Shown here: piece after piece, positions 36,505 through 48,744 of the stretch
Layout of the letters: each line of letters begins with the position of its first letter
How positions within the stretch are numbered: position 1 is the stretch's first letter
Assembly (NCBI RefSeq): GCF_001522545.3
Contig: NC_031769.1
Coordinates: 72,923,756-72,987,755 of the forward strand
Direction of reading: 5' to 3'
From: Parus major
Taxonomy: Eukaryota; Chordata; Aves; Passeriformes; Paridae
Length of the DNA: 64,000 nucleotides
Notes under the pieces: generated by a model
The model's database searches: none
Told to the model about the DNA's origin: nothing
What the model saw: the letters and a program-made list of their open reading frames with translations, nothing else
Translations under genes and position numbers: made by a program

Positions 36505-38825
36505 GCACTTGAGAAGTACTTCAGACTGTAACATTCATGTCAGCCTTGTTGGAAGTGGCTGCTGTGAGGGTAGCACTTACAGCAGCAGCTATGAGTGGAG
36601 GCACGGGCTGTTGGGAGACTCTAGTGGGCTTGCGAAGAAGCAGCGTGTCAGGAATGGGCCAGTGGGAATGGGTCATGCTGTTTGCATGGGTCATAGCTTT
36701 GAGCATGGTGACAAGGTGCTGGCCAGCTGGCAGGACCAGGCAGGGTGCCTTGGAGGCTCCTGATGCTGCTGCTTGTGGTTGCTTCTCTCAGTTTGGATAG
36801 AAACTGCAGGCTCTTCTGCCAGTTCTCCTGGGCTTTGCCTAATGTGCAGGCTGCTGCTGGGAACCATAGGCTGAAACACAGGAGCCAAGGGACAGTAGAT
36901 AGACACAGCCACTGTGACTGCAGTTAGTGAGGAGAGGCACACAGGGGCCTGCCACTGCTGCTCAGGATGGTGCAGGACCACATGGAGACAGTGCAGTGAT
37001 GGTCTTAGGGTGCCACAAGACATAGACCCAATGCTGATGCATTTTTGCTGATGCTAATTGCTCTGACACAGAGAAGACTCTGGTCGCTGCTTGGAATTGA
37101 TGCTGCAAATATTGCCTGGGGCTTCTTCTATGAGAGGCGTGCTCTGACCGAGGCATTGAGCTGCTGGGTGAGAGAGCAGTGGGGAGAGCTGAGAGACTGC
37201 ACAGCACCAGGGAGTTTGAAGAAGGTATTGAAGCATTATTTTCAGGAAAGCTGAAGAGGCAAGAGCCTGATCTATACAAAGCAAGGAGAGAGCAGCAGCA
37301 GCTGATAATCAGGTTCAATCAGGTGAAGGAGAAAGACTTCAGACAAAAGAGGCTGTGACTTCTGCAGGAACCTCTCCTCTTCCATCTGCAAATCTGCAGC
37401 TTGAGGAGACATCTGCTTCTCTGGGTGTTGGTTAAGGCTGAACCAGACCCACTGAGGGCTCTTTCAGAGCAAGCTGAGGCCAAACAGATTTAGGAAGGTA
37501 TGTGGTAGTTTTGAGGTGCATTCCTAAGGGGGTGAAAGCAGCCATCTGTCAACATGATCTGATTTTTCAGGCTATTTCTTGCCTATCAGCATCTCAGATC
37601 TGAGATGTTGCAAAAGAAAAGTTAAGGCTTAGCCCCTGCTTCTTTTTCCAGAGTGATACAAGGGTAACCCGAAGTGCACCAAGCGTTCTTCAGAGCCCAA
37701 GGGATGCAGTGAAAGGTAAGACAGCCAGGTGATGGCTGCCTTTCCAGTAAGGGGGGAAGGGCTCCAGCAGAAGGTCATTCTGTCAGTAAGGCAACAGAAG
37801 CCTGATGTTGGAAGCAATACTTTGGCTTCTATGATCACATTGCTTTGTGAGCAATGAGCAACTACTGTATAGGGATGGGATAGCTGGCAGTGAGGCAGGA
37901 GTGTCTTTGCCAACAAACTTGCTAATGTAAAGACAAGTACTTTAAACTAGGTATGTTGGGTAAGATTTTCCTAAACTGAAGTGAGGGCACAAGGGGCAAA
38001 ATAAATGTATCTCAGCAGCAGTATTGCAGGGGATGTTCTTCCACCTGGAGAGACATGGGATATGACTTGGGGGCCAAGTCAAATACCTGTATAAAAATGG
38101 ATGTAGTATAGATAAGAAGTCTAAGCAAAGTTGTGGAGCTATGTCTCTGGGATTATGAAGAAAAGATGGGATATCTCTCTCTATAGTGGAGCATTGCAGT
38201 AGAAGGATAAAGCTGGGAAGGCAAGGAGGAGGTTGTATTTCACATCAAGGAATGGTTCAAACGTACAAAGCTTCCTTGGAGCCAGAGAGAAAGCAGTAGA
38301 AAACTAATAATTAGGAGATAAGGACTAGCATAGGTGATGTAACAGATCTCTGCTAAGATCACTGGATCAAGAGGAAATGGATGAGGCCCTCTTTCAGTGG
38401 CTGGAGAAAACCTTACCATCACAGGCCCTGGTACTTGTGGTAGACTAAATCTTCCTAATATCTGCTGTAAGGGGACTAGAGCTGGTGCAAGCAATGTCTG
38501 AGCATTCCAGAATATGTTGATGGCAATTTTTGACATCAGGTGATCAGTCTACTCACTAGAGAAGGTGCTCCATTGGACCTACTGCTCACAAAAAATGAAA
38601 AAGCACTGAATAAAGTCAAGGGCACGCTTGGCTACCATAACCATGAGACTACAGTTTAGGGTCCTGAGAGATAAAAGCAAGAGACACAGTAGAATTACTC
38701 GACTTCAGGAGAACAAATATTCAGGAACCTTTTTGGCACAATCCCAAGAGCATCTGTCCTGAAGAGAAAGAAGCGAGAAGACCTGATGGATTTTTCAAGG
38801 AAAACATCTTCAAAGCAGAAGGATT
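36505..38825 (+). mobile_element. CR1 LINE 5' portion, 3' half missing
   Basis: The right part is clearly CR1 ORF2 N-terminal (endonuclease) sequence. It is preceded by AGTGAGGGCACAAGGGGCAA (37981), which sits at the start of this region in CR1 elements, and by a G+C-richer segment (36505-37640) that I read as 5' untranslated/ORF1-region sequence, with less certainty. The copy stops at about 38825, just after the endonuclease, with no polymerase or 3' tail. LINE copies are normally truncated at the 5' end, so keeping the 5' part and losing the 3' part is unusual and implies a later deletion or rearrangement. Confidence 0.65.
37930..38825 (+). pseudogene. CR1 ORF2 relic: endonuclease domain
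   Basis: Decayed apurinic-type endonuclease region that nicks target DNA in active CR1 elements. Seen directly: GAGACATGGGATA (38061), the CACAGGCCCTGGTACTTG block (38419), GGTGCTCCATTGGACCTACT (38564), ACCATGAGACTACAGTTTAG (38640) and GACTTCAGGAGAACAAATAT (38701). Translated in pieces these give a leucine-rich LDLLLT stretch, an NHET segment where active elements have the conserved Asp-His pair (Asp replaced by Asn), and FSRKTSSKQ at the end. Several stops and frameshifts separate the blocks. Confidence 0.78.
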
Positions 38826-40489
38826 AATTTTACATAGGTCTATAATTCTAATTTTGAAAATCCAATCAGATATTTTTTTTAAACTGGAAATAAGAGCAGG
38901 AACCATTTTTCTAATCTATTATACCTACTCAATCTTTTTCATGGCTTTATTAGAAAGAACAAATCTTTTCTTTTATCAAAATTTAAAGCCTTTTGCTAAC
39001 GATATTAGGGAAATTTATTATTTTTTTCATTGTTGTACCCTTTCTGTAGTATGTCTGTACTACTTCATATTAAAATTTTTTTAAGTTCACACCAAACCAT
39101 CTTTGAATATGTAAATTCAACAGTAATGTCTGAATGAAGCTAATATGCTGACTATTCAGATAATACTTTATTATACAAGTAAAACAGGGTAAACAGCCAC
39201 AGATCCATGTGAAGCTTAGCATTTGCCTGACTTTTACATAAAAAATTGATTCAATTTAAATTATTCATGACCTGAGTTTTATGTTAAGAAGCTCTCCTTC
39301 TTACTTATTTTTTTAATTGTTTTGTTTGTTTGTTTGTTTTTTGTTTAATGCTGCTAATGTGGGATAGTTTGGCTTCTTAGGTTCTAACAATTTTTGGTGT
39401 GAGAAAGGTATATTCTTACAAAGTATAACAATTCTAGTTTTAATATTGACCCTCAAATTATTCCAATTATTTTGAAGATAATAATATTTATTTCTGTAAC
39501 CCAGTCCTACAGTTTATAGATCTTAAGAGGCTAGAGAAGATATTCAGTGTCCTGAAAGATTTCATTACAGGATTGAACAAGATGCTTTTACATCTGACTG
39601 TTTGGGAAATGGATCTACATAAAAGACTTTAATGCATCTCTATAGCTAAAGAACACCAATGCCAAGTAGTTTTCATCTTTTTCATTTTCCCTTCCATAAA
39701 AAGACCATTAGTAAACCCAAAGATATATATAACCTAACACTCCTGTTATAGTTTTTTCTCCCCTTCTTCTCTTTTACAACCTTAGAAAGCAGACATAACA
39801 GCCCAGACAGAACTCAGCACCAGACAGCTGATATTTTGTTTACTTCACACAAAGCTAGGCAAGCTACCTCCTTATTATCCAGTTAGAAGTTTTAATATGT
39901 GCTTATAATAAGGAGTAGGATATTACCTGGTATAGTTTGTTCTTGCAAAGTCTTATACCCAGCAAGTATCAATTGATTACTTTCCACCATTTTCATTCTC
40001 TCATTGGAGAGAATTATGTCTTTCAAAATAAGCCAGTTCTAAGGCTGAGGTTCTTCACTAGTTATTTAAAAATTCCTTGAAACCTTGGAAGTCTTTGCTA
40101 ACCCAGCCAAAGACCTGAAACATAGGGTCTCTTATGTGAAATATAGCCTAAAATCTGTTCCATATATGCTGATTTTCCAAGCAAAATTAAAACAAACAGT
40201 CTATTAAAGATGAAATTATGCAAATCCATAACACAGATAAGGAAGAAAAGCATGCCTGTGAAAATTTCTAATCCTCAAAATTCCAGGTTTTCTAAGGTAA
40301 GCCTATAAGAACATTTGATCTAGCACATGAATGAAAAATAAGAGATTTTTTTAAAAAGAAAAAACAAACAACACAACAAAAATACTCCCTCAAACCATGT
40401 CATTATTTTAAAACAATAAAGAGAATTATGAGTTTACTGAAATGTTTCATGATAAATACATCTCCTGCCAGTCTTCCTGCCACTGCCTG
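38826..40489. other. AT-rich non-coding stretch
   Basis: No gene recognised. A TTTG microsatellite-like tract lies at about 39318-39346. Confidence 0.55.
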
Positions 40490-41463
40490 TGTTGGATTAA
40501 CCCTGGCTGGATGCCAGGTGCCCACTGAAGTTGTTTTGTCACTACCCTCTTCATCTGGGCAGGGGAGAGAAAATATAATGATGAGCTCATGGGTTGAGAC
40601 AAGGACAGGGAGAGATCATTTAGCAATTGTCATCATGAGCAAAATAAATTTAACTTGGCAAAATTAGTTTAATTTATTATCAACCAAATCAGAGTAGGAT
40701 AATGAGAATTAGAAACTAAATCTTAAAACATCTTCCCCCCTCCCCACTCTTCTTCCCAGGCTTAATTTCACTCATGAATTCACTACCTCCATCCCTTGCA
40801 GTGGTTCATTCATCACACATTGTCACTGCTGCTACTTCCCCTGCAGAGGGGAGACTCCTCACACTCTTCCCATGCTCCACTGTTAGGTCCTTCCCATGGG
40901 AGACAGTCTTTCACAAACTTCTCCAGCATGGGTCCTTCCCACAGGCTTCAGTTTGTTGTGATCTGTTCCAGCATGGGTCCCTTCCATGAGATGCAGTTCT
41001 TCAAGGACAGGCTGCTCCTGAGTGGGTCCCACATGAGGTCATAGGTCCTAACAGCAAACTTGCTCCAGTGTGAGCTCCTGTCTCCATGGGGCCAAGCTTC
41101 CCATGGGATTACAGCCTCCTTTTGACGTCCATTGTACCACCATGGACCCTCATGGACTGCAGGGGCACAACTGCCTCATCATGATCTTCACCAAGGGCTG
41201 CAGGGGAATCTGCTCCAGCCCCTGGAGCACGTCCTCTCCCTCCTTCAACACTGACCTTGGTATCTGCAGAGTTGCTTTTCTTACATATTCTCACTCCTCT
41301 CTCTGGATGTCATTGTGCAGGTTTTTTATCCATTCTTAAATGTTATCCCAGAGATACTTCCACTGTCTTTGATGGGCTCGGCTTTGGCCAGTGGCAGGTC
41401 CTCATTGCAGTCAGCTGACATTGGCTCTGCCCACACAGACAAAGCTTCTAGCAGCTTCAGAGT
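40490..41463 (-). mobile_element. ERV LTR, minus orientation, end lost near a microsatellite
   Basis: On the plus strand it opens with TGTTGGATTAACCCTGGCTG and follows the reverse complement of an avian LTR family throughout: GGTTGAGACAAGGACAGGGA (40591), AGTTTAATTTATTATCAACC (40667), a CTTCCCCCCTCCCC block (40732), repeated 'CCAGCATGGGTCC' style units (40923-41020) and TTGATGGGCTCGGCTTTGGC (41369). Minus-strand AATAAA is at 40673-40678. The internal imperfect repeats of roughly 40-50 bp are a hallmark of this family. The minus-strand 5' end of the LTR is missing; the sequence stops being recognisable just before the ATCT array. It belongs with the LTR at 9446-10145 in inverted orientation, 30 kb away. 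Confidence 0.83.
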
Positions 41464-41477
41464 GCATTCATCCATCA

Positions 41478-41497
41478 TCTGTCTATCTATCTGTCTG

Positions 41498-41560
<63 letters not shown>

Positions 41561-41564
41561 GTCT
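41478..41564. repeat. (ATCT)n tetranucleotide microsatellite
   Basis: About 15 uninterrupted ATCT units from 41500 to 41560, with GTCT-interrupted units on both sides. Length polymorphism is likely. Open frames through it, with a repeating leucine-serine-isoleucine-tyrosine pattern, are artefacts. Confidence 0.97.
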
Positions 41565-43379
41565 TTTCAACTGTATGTTGTAGATCCTGCATTGTATCTG
41601 CCAGTCTCATGCAGGTATGTCAGATACTACAGAGTTTCTAAAAGGGTATGTTTAGACATCAGAAACTCTGCCAGAATCTGATAAAAACAGAAAACAAATG
41701 GGCAAGAAATTCTAGAAAAGGGACAAAAGGCAAACAAATTTTTTTTAAACTGTAACCAGTTGTTTCATAGTGCACTAAGAATAGTCAAGGATTAGGAGTG
41801 AAGTGAAAGATACTGGGATATTAGAGGAGCAAATTAGGAAACTGCAAAGGGAGAAGGCTGTTAGTACAGAATTTAAGAAAATACAAACAAATGAACAAAC
41901 ACTCCAAACAAACAACAACAAAAAAGCCAAAACCAACCAAACAAAAATGTAAATAAACCAAAACCAAAACAAAAAAAACAAAACCAAAACAAAACGCCAA
42001 ACATACAACCAAAACAAACAATAAACAGACAAACAATAAACAAACAAACAAACAAAAACTCTTTGGGAATAAGTTTTCAGATTGTGATTAGGAAAAAGAG
42101 AACCAACATGAAAAGCCGTATGCAAGATAGAGGGAAGCTAAGGTGCCTGAGGTTAACAATATGGGTAAGATACAAATAATCAAAGATCTGAGCTGTAAGG
42201 CAAATTTGGTAATGAGGGAGCAATGGAGTTTTGCAGTGAAATTTGAAAATAATGGGGAAGAGGCTAACATTGCAAATTATGTGTTGTGGGATGTGAGTTG
42301 CAGAGAGGTTTGTGTCCTAGAGATACATGTCCTAAACATATTCCCCATCAAAGTATACTGATGAAACGGACATCTTTCTTACCTGGAATAAACATAAGTA
42401 TTACATTTTGAAGTCTTTGTTAAACTCGGTAGGAATCAGCATTGAGGAAAAAATACTTTACTCATGCTAAGGAGAAAATAGTCTTCATGTGCTTAAGGTC
42501 CAATCCAGCGACAATTCTTTCTGTTGGCACAAGTTCATAAATTAACTATGAGTTGTTTTAATTTTAGAGTTAAACATTTTGTTCTATACAAAGGGAGACA
42601 TCCATTTATCCCTTGTGCTCAAAAGTGGTAGGCATACTATAATTACACTATGAGCACAAAAAAGTGTTTATCACAAACTGAATTTCAAAATTACTTGAAA
42701 CAAAAACAAACTGGCAGGATACTTTGGGCAATTTTAGACATGACAGTCATTCCTGCTTCTGCACTCATTAATCTCCAGTTTTGAATTCAAACTAATCTAA
42801 AAAATTATTCTGTTTTTTAAATTTTGATATTCTTTTCAGTCCAAAAAATATTTCAGAACTTTTTCACTGCATCTGAAGCACAATAATAAACAGGAGAATC
42901 TGAAAATCTTGCTTAATAAAATTCTAAAACTTAGTCATTTGTTGCCATAAATTTTGTTTGTTATTTTTAACTCACTGAGAAACATAGCTGATTTTAAAGT
43001 GGATATTTCTAAAAATTATTTGTTAAAATAGAACATTCCTTACATGATAAAATAAGGGTGCATAACTCGTAAAGATGCAGTCAGATTAGAAATGCTTTTG
43101 TTTTCAAGCTCCTTTCCTTTGCCTGTCATAAAATTAAGGAAGATAAATGCATGTCCTGAGATGTAAACACAGAGATAAACAATTAGAACCCATCTGAAAT
43201 AATGTCCTCATCTCTTTACAAAGATTTTTAATTATTTAGATTCCTTTAATAGAGGTTGCATTTTTGAAGACTGTTCTAGTCTCCATGATTTTACTCTAAA
43301 ATTAAAAGTGCTTTGGTCGATGTAATTTAGAGCACACATTTTATATAAATAGATTAGATGTTATAAAAAACAAAATTGT
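41565..43379. other. AT-rich non-coding stretch
   Basis: Contains the CAAA-rich tract described separately. No gene or repeat family was otherwise recognised. Confidence 0.55.
41878..42058. repeat. CAAA-rich low-complexity tract
   Basis: About 180 bases built from CAAA, CCAAAA and ACAAAC units with almost no G or T on the plus strand. Minus-strand frames here (rich in Phe, Cys, Val and Leu) are artefacts of this composition. Confidence 0.92.
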
Positions 43380-43551
43380 TTACTCAGAGTGTAGTGAGGC
43401 ACTGGAGTATTTTGTCCAGAGAAGTTGTAGAAGTTGTGGCTGTCTCATCCCTGGAAGCCTTCATGGACAGGTTGGATGAGAAACCTTGTCTAGTGAGGTT
43501 GGTAGCAGCTAGAAGATCTTAAGGTCCCTTCTACCCATGACTTTCTGTACT
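43380..43551 (+). mobile_element. CR1 LINE 3' end fragment
   Basis: Short 3' fragment with the CR1 tail order: GCACTGGAGTATTTTGTCCA (43400), GAAGTTGTGGCTG (43429), CATCCCTGGAAGCCTTCATG (43447), GGACAGGTTGGATGA (43465), TCTTAAGGTCCCTTCTACCC (43518), and a decayed ATTCTGTG terminus (TTTCTGTA). A small tandem duplication (GAAGTTGTA, GAAGTTGTG) is present at 43420-43438. Confidence 0.85.
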
Positions 43552-44141
43552 TCCATAAATTAATTATTTAACTTGGGTCCACAGCAGAAAAGGTACAATA
43601 TCAGATCCTTCCTTCCATATGTAAATATTTCTGCATGGAACTAATGTACTAGGTTTTTAAATTGAAAAGTACCACCTTATCAAAGAATAGACAAGTACAT
43701 ATTTTTGAGAGCTATTTAATCAAGCTTTTCCCAAACACTATTAATAACCTTTAAAGCCAAATGCTCATTTTGAACAAACTCTCTGATTTATGTTTAGTTA
43801 CCCTCTGGAGATTTTCTCCATTATCCTCAAATACATATAAGGTATTAAAAATGAAATTTCAAGGAAATTCAAAAATGTTTCTGGAATATCTAGTTTTTAA
43901 GAAACTTCCATTATAATGCCTAAACAATGCTACAAGTGAATAGGAAGGTCATCTTGGAATGATGTCCAAGTTATCATTAATTTTATTTTCAAGGATTAAT
44001 TCTTGCAGAGACCTTATGTTTGAAAATTCTTGGTTTATTGCATTTTTGAAAAGAAAATAAAAATCTATTTTGATTAATTTTATTTTAAATGCAGTTAATT
44101 TTTGCTAAAGGACACAAAATGATTCACACAACCACTCTTAG
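43552..44141. other. AT-rich non-coding stretch, nothing recognised
   Basis: No feature supported between the CR1 fragment and the solo LTR. Confidence 0.6.
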
Positions 44142-44377
44142 TGTCAGGACAAAAAAACCGTGTCTTTATTCTCTGACTCCCGTATTTAAAGATTCTCAAC
44201 AATGATCAGGGATTGGATAATTAAGTCACCAATTTCCCAAGCACACTGGTCATGAGAAATGTCCATCAAAAGATTTTTCTTGGAAGGAATGTGATAAACA
44301 ACTCATGTTTATCAAACTCTCATGGGAAAGTAACTAAAACTATGAAAACATCAGAAGGCTTAATTTTCAGGGCAACA
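44142..44377 (-). mobile_element. Old solo LTR related to the provirus at 51446-54878
   Basis: About 236 bp aligning by eye to the provirus LTRs, with shared order: TTTATT at 44165-44170 (AATAAA on minus), a TTTAAATAC TATA-like box at 44183-44190 on minus, TCAGGGATTGGATAATTAAG (44207), CTGGTCATGAGAAATGTCCA (44246), CATGGGAAAGTAAC (44321) and an end ATTTTCAGGGCAACA (44363). TG...CA ends are kept. It differs heavily from the provirus LTRs, so it is a much older or different subfamily. No matching target duplication is visible (TCTTAG left, GTTAAT right) and no internal genes adjoin it. Confidence 0.75.
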
Positions 44378-47300
44378 GTTAATATTATTAATCTAATAAA
44401 CATAACTGCCTGTAGGTAACTACTTATATTTTAAAAAAACTGCTACTTCATATATTATTTAAGAACCTATCAATAGTTCACCATCAACAAGTAAATCTAC
44501 ATTATCTGAAGTGCTAAATGCAAAGAAATTTCAGAAATTCCAGATTTCTTAAGCATGTCTAGAGTTAGATATTGTGTACACAGTCATATTATTTCCTTCC
44601 ATAACTGGCACATGGAAGTTTGAATAAAACTACAGCAATCTCATTCCTCATTTTTAAGGTGTGTAGTGTGGGATCAGTATGAGGGAAAAGTTCAGGAAGA
44701 GTCGGTATTGTATAATATATCTCAGAGGTGCTGAAAGATAAATCTCATGTTTACCATCATAATAATCTAATATGGATATCAAGTTACAATCAGGCTTCAG
44801 AGAAAGAAGATATTTAATTATGAAACATCTGGCAAATCAGATCTGCCATCTTTTTGTTCTTGAGTCAGTAAATCCAATCTTATAGACTGTAACTCAGGGG
44901 AGAATATATATTACATAGTACATATCTTGCAAAATCTACAAGATCTACAAAACTTTAAAATAATTTGAAATTATCAATAAACTTTTCCATTCCAGAGCCC
45001 ATAAAAAGTATCTGGCTGTACAGCTACTGCCCTACTCTTTTTGATTTCTAAATTATGGGGGATCACCAAGGTTCTAAATGCTATTTTAATACAACTTAAT
45101 TAACACTTTTGCTTTCAGTTCTCATCCATTTTCTGTTGAAAATTTATTTATGAATAAATTAATATTTTTTATATTTTTAAGCTGGAATCTAAATGACATT
45201 CTAAAGAGCAGGGATCATAGGTAAATGAAAGTAACAGTAAAGACTGATGAAGAATTTTCTTAATGGAGTGGCTATCAAGTTATTTCTAATAAAAATAAAT
45301 AAATGAAATAGAATATTTTCATATATCCAAAATCAAGTGTGCATGATAGAAGACTGATCTACGGTGGTAATTATCTCATTATTTCAGGGCCCAACAGCTA
45401 AACATAATGAGATGAAACCAAGTATGTAAAAAATTTCAGTCGATGTTGTTTAAAAAATTGCTTCAGTTAAGGTTGAAATAATTCCAAGGTGATTTCTTAA
45501 GATAGGTGACCTTCACAGCTCTTCCATAGGTAATAGTCATGAAACAGCAGAGACACAAATCTAGTCTCTTAAACCTAAGAGAGACTAAGAGACTATGATT
45601 TTCATCTCTTCTCTTTGAAACAGAACTTGCTAAAAAAAGAAGCCAAAGTGCCTGTTAGTTTTATTAAAATAAATTGCATTGACCACATATAGATATTTAT
45701 TATAAATAATTATTTCTTAACCAGAAGAAATAGTCTTTCCAGATTTTATCTGTGCAGCAAAAGCTCTGCTGAGCAATAAACCAGATAATGACATTTTCAA
45801 TATGTAAAAGCACGTTGCCAGGTAAATAATTCTTGCTGATTATATGGTTTCTTTAAAATCGAATTAACATTCCAAGATCTCAGTTTCATTTGTCTCCATT
45901 AAACGTTAATTTGCATCAGAGTTTATTATCAATTGTTAAATAGTTACTGAAGCTTAATCTAAAATGCTATAATCATGTAATTAGAGGATAAAATAATGAT
46001 ATTCAGTGTAAGGAGGTGTGGCACTTTAAAGAACAGAGGAGAGCAACTGGTTGTTAAAGACTTCTAAAATGTTATTGAAGATAATAGCAACTAGTTTGGT
46101 GGCAAGTTTTTACCAGGGTATCTACATAAACCAGCAAAAACCGGTATGTAAGTATGAAGAGAAATTATTAATGTGTGGATAAAAAAATCAATGATATATG
46201 GTATCTATAGTTTGCATAAACAGAAATGGTTAATAATGGTTCAGGAAAAATATTTTTCTGGAAAAATTTGTGGGTTTTTAACAGTATAGACTGTATGAAA
46301 TGTCATAGATATTTAAATTCAACAAATTATTTTATCATCACAAAAAGGAAGGATGGATTGAAAAAAAAGATGACAATAAAATTAAGCTTCCAGAGTGAAT
46401 ATTGACAGGTAAAAATTATACATGTAGCAGTAACACACGTAAAAAATATTAAATTACAGGAAATCTGAATAGTTTTATAGTAAAAGAGTTCCAGCCCAAC
46501 ATTCAGATGTTTTTTAAATGTCTGCATTCCATAAATGTTAAAAAGGCTTCCATCCAGACCAGTTGAGTTGAAGCTGAAAAGCACACCATAAGAAGTGTTT
46601 CACTGTCTGGTGAAATACCAAAACTAATCACAACTTGTAAGCCATAAACATTTTCCTTTTCTCCCTTACCCTCACCTCTTCCCGTATCAGTCAGTGAGGT
46701 GCCCAGTTTTCATCTGCAGTAGCAGTACTTAGGTAAGAAGTGACTCTGATATTGCTAAATTTACCTAAATAATTTCTTGGGATATGAAGGTGTGCAACCA
46801 GGTCCAGACAGCACTCCTGCAACCTAGCAAAGGAGAGCAGTCAAGGAAATTCAGAATGCCCTGAGTCTGACTGCTGCAAGTGACTGATCCAAAGACAGCG
46901 CTGTGCCCTCATTCCTGCCAGCCCGCCTCACCACTGTGGCTGTGTAAGCCATTGCACACCTGGACATTACCTTTAGCCCAGTGTCAGGGAATTACTGGAT
47001 TTCTTGGGAGTTTTGACAGATAATTGTACTGCTGAAATTACTTAATTATTCTACTGGCTTGTATTTATTACTGTATTGTTATTGAGATTTTTTTTTTTCC
47101 CCCTAAAACTGTTAGTCTGATGTCTGCTACCATATCCAAACCCATAGCTTGGCAGGGGTATGTTAAATCTTTACCTCTTATCAGGATCTCCTAGGGAAAA
47201 TACTGGAATTCTAACCACTTGAATTTAATTTTCTAAAGATTAATCATTAAATTAATGGTGCCGCTGTTACAGCAAGCTATGCTTGCAGCTTTCCTTCTGA

Positions 47301-47719
47301 AGTTCACAGAAAAGTCATTAACATAAATATTTTATTAAGACAGAATAGATAATATGATGTATAAAGCTTAATTTGAATATAGCTACAGGTGAAGTCATCC
47401 ATCTAGAAACAAGGCACATGGACCAGATCTACACTGTAAGTAACATAAATGTAACTCTGAAAAGGTGAGGGTGAAGGTGTTCATAAATAATTGAACACAG
47501 CTTCTCAGTGACATGGTCTGGTCAAGACAGTTCAGGTTGTTCATACTGCTGGCAAAATACTGCGACCTTAGAACAATCTTAAAACAGAAGCTTATGAAAT
47601 TTACACACTTTATTAAGTAAATATGGAGGCACTGTCACCATTTTAAGTATTCAGACTTCAAAAGGATGTTATAATATTCAAAAGGATTTAGGAAAAAGAC
47701 GGAATTAATTGAAATCCAG
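44378..47719. other. AT-rich non-coding stretch
   Basis: No gene or repeat family recognised. A 10-bp inverted repeat with a 14-nt loop (TAGTCTCTTA ... TAAGAGACTA) lies at 45562-45595. A block at 45890-45990 has octamer/homeodomain-like motifs (TTAATTTGCATCAG) and could be conserved, but this is weak. Confidence 0.5.
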
Positions 47720-47792
47720 AGACAAAAAAAAAAAAAAAAAAAATAAAAAAAAAAAAAAAACTCAACAATAAAAAAATAAAAAAATTCAATAA
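47720..47792. repeat. A-rich tract
   Basis: Two A runs of about 16 or more bases separated by a single T, followed by AAAAAT-type units. I see no retrocopied gene in front of it. Confidence 0.9.
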
Positions 47793-48744
47793 ACTGAATT
47801 TATCCAAAAAGAAAATCTGTAGATGAGAATTTTTTGGAACTATTTCTGATACTAAAAAAAACAACCTATATATTTTGGAAAAAAAAGTTGCATAACAAGA
47901 TTTTGTGACAGAGAAAATCAGTTTGAAAAACATTTTGCTTGCATTTTCTCTTAATGACAATGAGGATAAGGAAGACTTGTCCCTTGCTTAGCCTTGTATT
48001 CATCCTTCCTTAAAGCAATTAATTTTTGTCTCTTTTTTTGAAAAGATTTTTCACTCAATCAAAAATCAGACACAATGTGAACATTCTCAAGTTTAGATCT
48101 ATGATTTGTTTTATATAGCAAAAAGTTTAGACAATTACTAATTATTTATGCTATGTCTATTTTGCAAAAAGAATTTGAAATGGGTATACAACCAGAGCAG
48201 ACAGTTCAAAACATAACAGAAAACATTTTTTTCCCAATAATTCAGGTTCAGATCAAAGCTCTTAAATGGATATCAAACAGGCATCTAAACACCAGACAAA
48301 AAAGGTGATAATTAAACAAAACCCCAACACCTTAATCTAGTTTTTACTTGGAAGATAGGAAAGAAACAAAAACTAATTCCTGCATTTTTCTATGGGATGT
48401 AATATTCTTAAATGTTTTGACATTATGTCATGCGTTTGGTTGGGGTGTTTTTTAAATACATTTGTTAATATCTGGTATAGAACATACAGTTACAATATAG
48501 AACATAGGCTTCTAGAAAACATTTTTTCTTATAATTATCAAAAGAAACAACAAAATTGATTTCAAATAAAAGCTTTGATTTTTTTTCAAACTTTTATTTT
48601 TGAGTGGAAACCTATGATTCTGAGCAAACATGGCTTTTGCTAGTTTAAATCAAAATTGCATGCATTCATATATTTGTTATTTAAAATAATTTATTTTGAT
48701 GCTTGGATATTGCAACTATATTGATAACCCACAACAATTAATTT

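Noticed and set aside
41315..41681. Frames encoding repeated serine-isoleucine-tyrosine-leucine units
   Set aside because: They are translations of the ATCT microsatellite.
41775..42125. Hydrophobic minus-strand frames resembling membrane proteins
   Set aside because: They arise from the CAAA-rich tract, which reads as Phe/Val/Leu/Cys codons on the minus strand.
44136..44383. Target-site duplication around the solo LTR at 44142
   Set aside because: TCTTAG and GTTAAT share only two of six positions, so none can be claimed.
45562..45595. A 10-bp inverted repeat as a functional hairpin RNA
   Set aside because: It lies within a patch of repeated AGAGACTA units, is short, and has no flanking processing or terminator features.
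47600..47792. Processed pseudogene with poly(A) tail
   Set aside because: No recognisable coding or structural RNA sequence precedes the A-rich tract, and no target duplication was seen.
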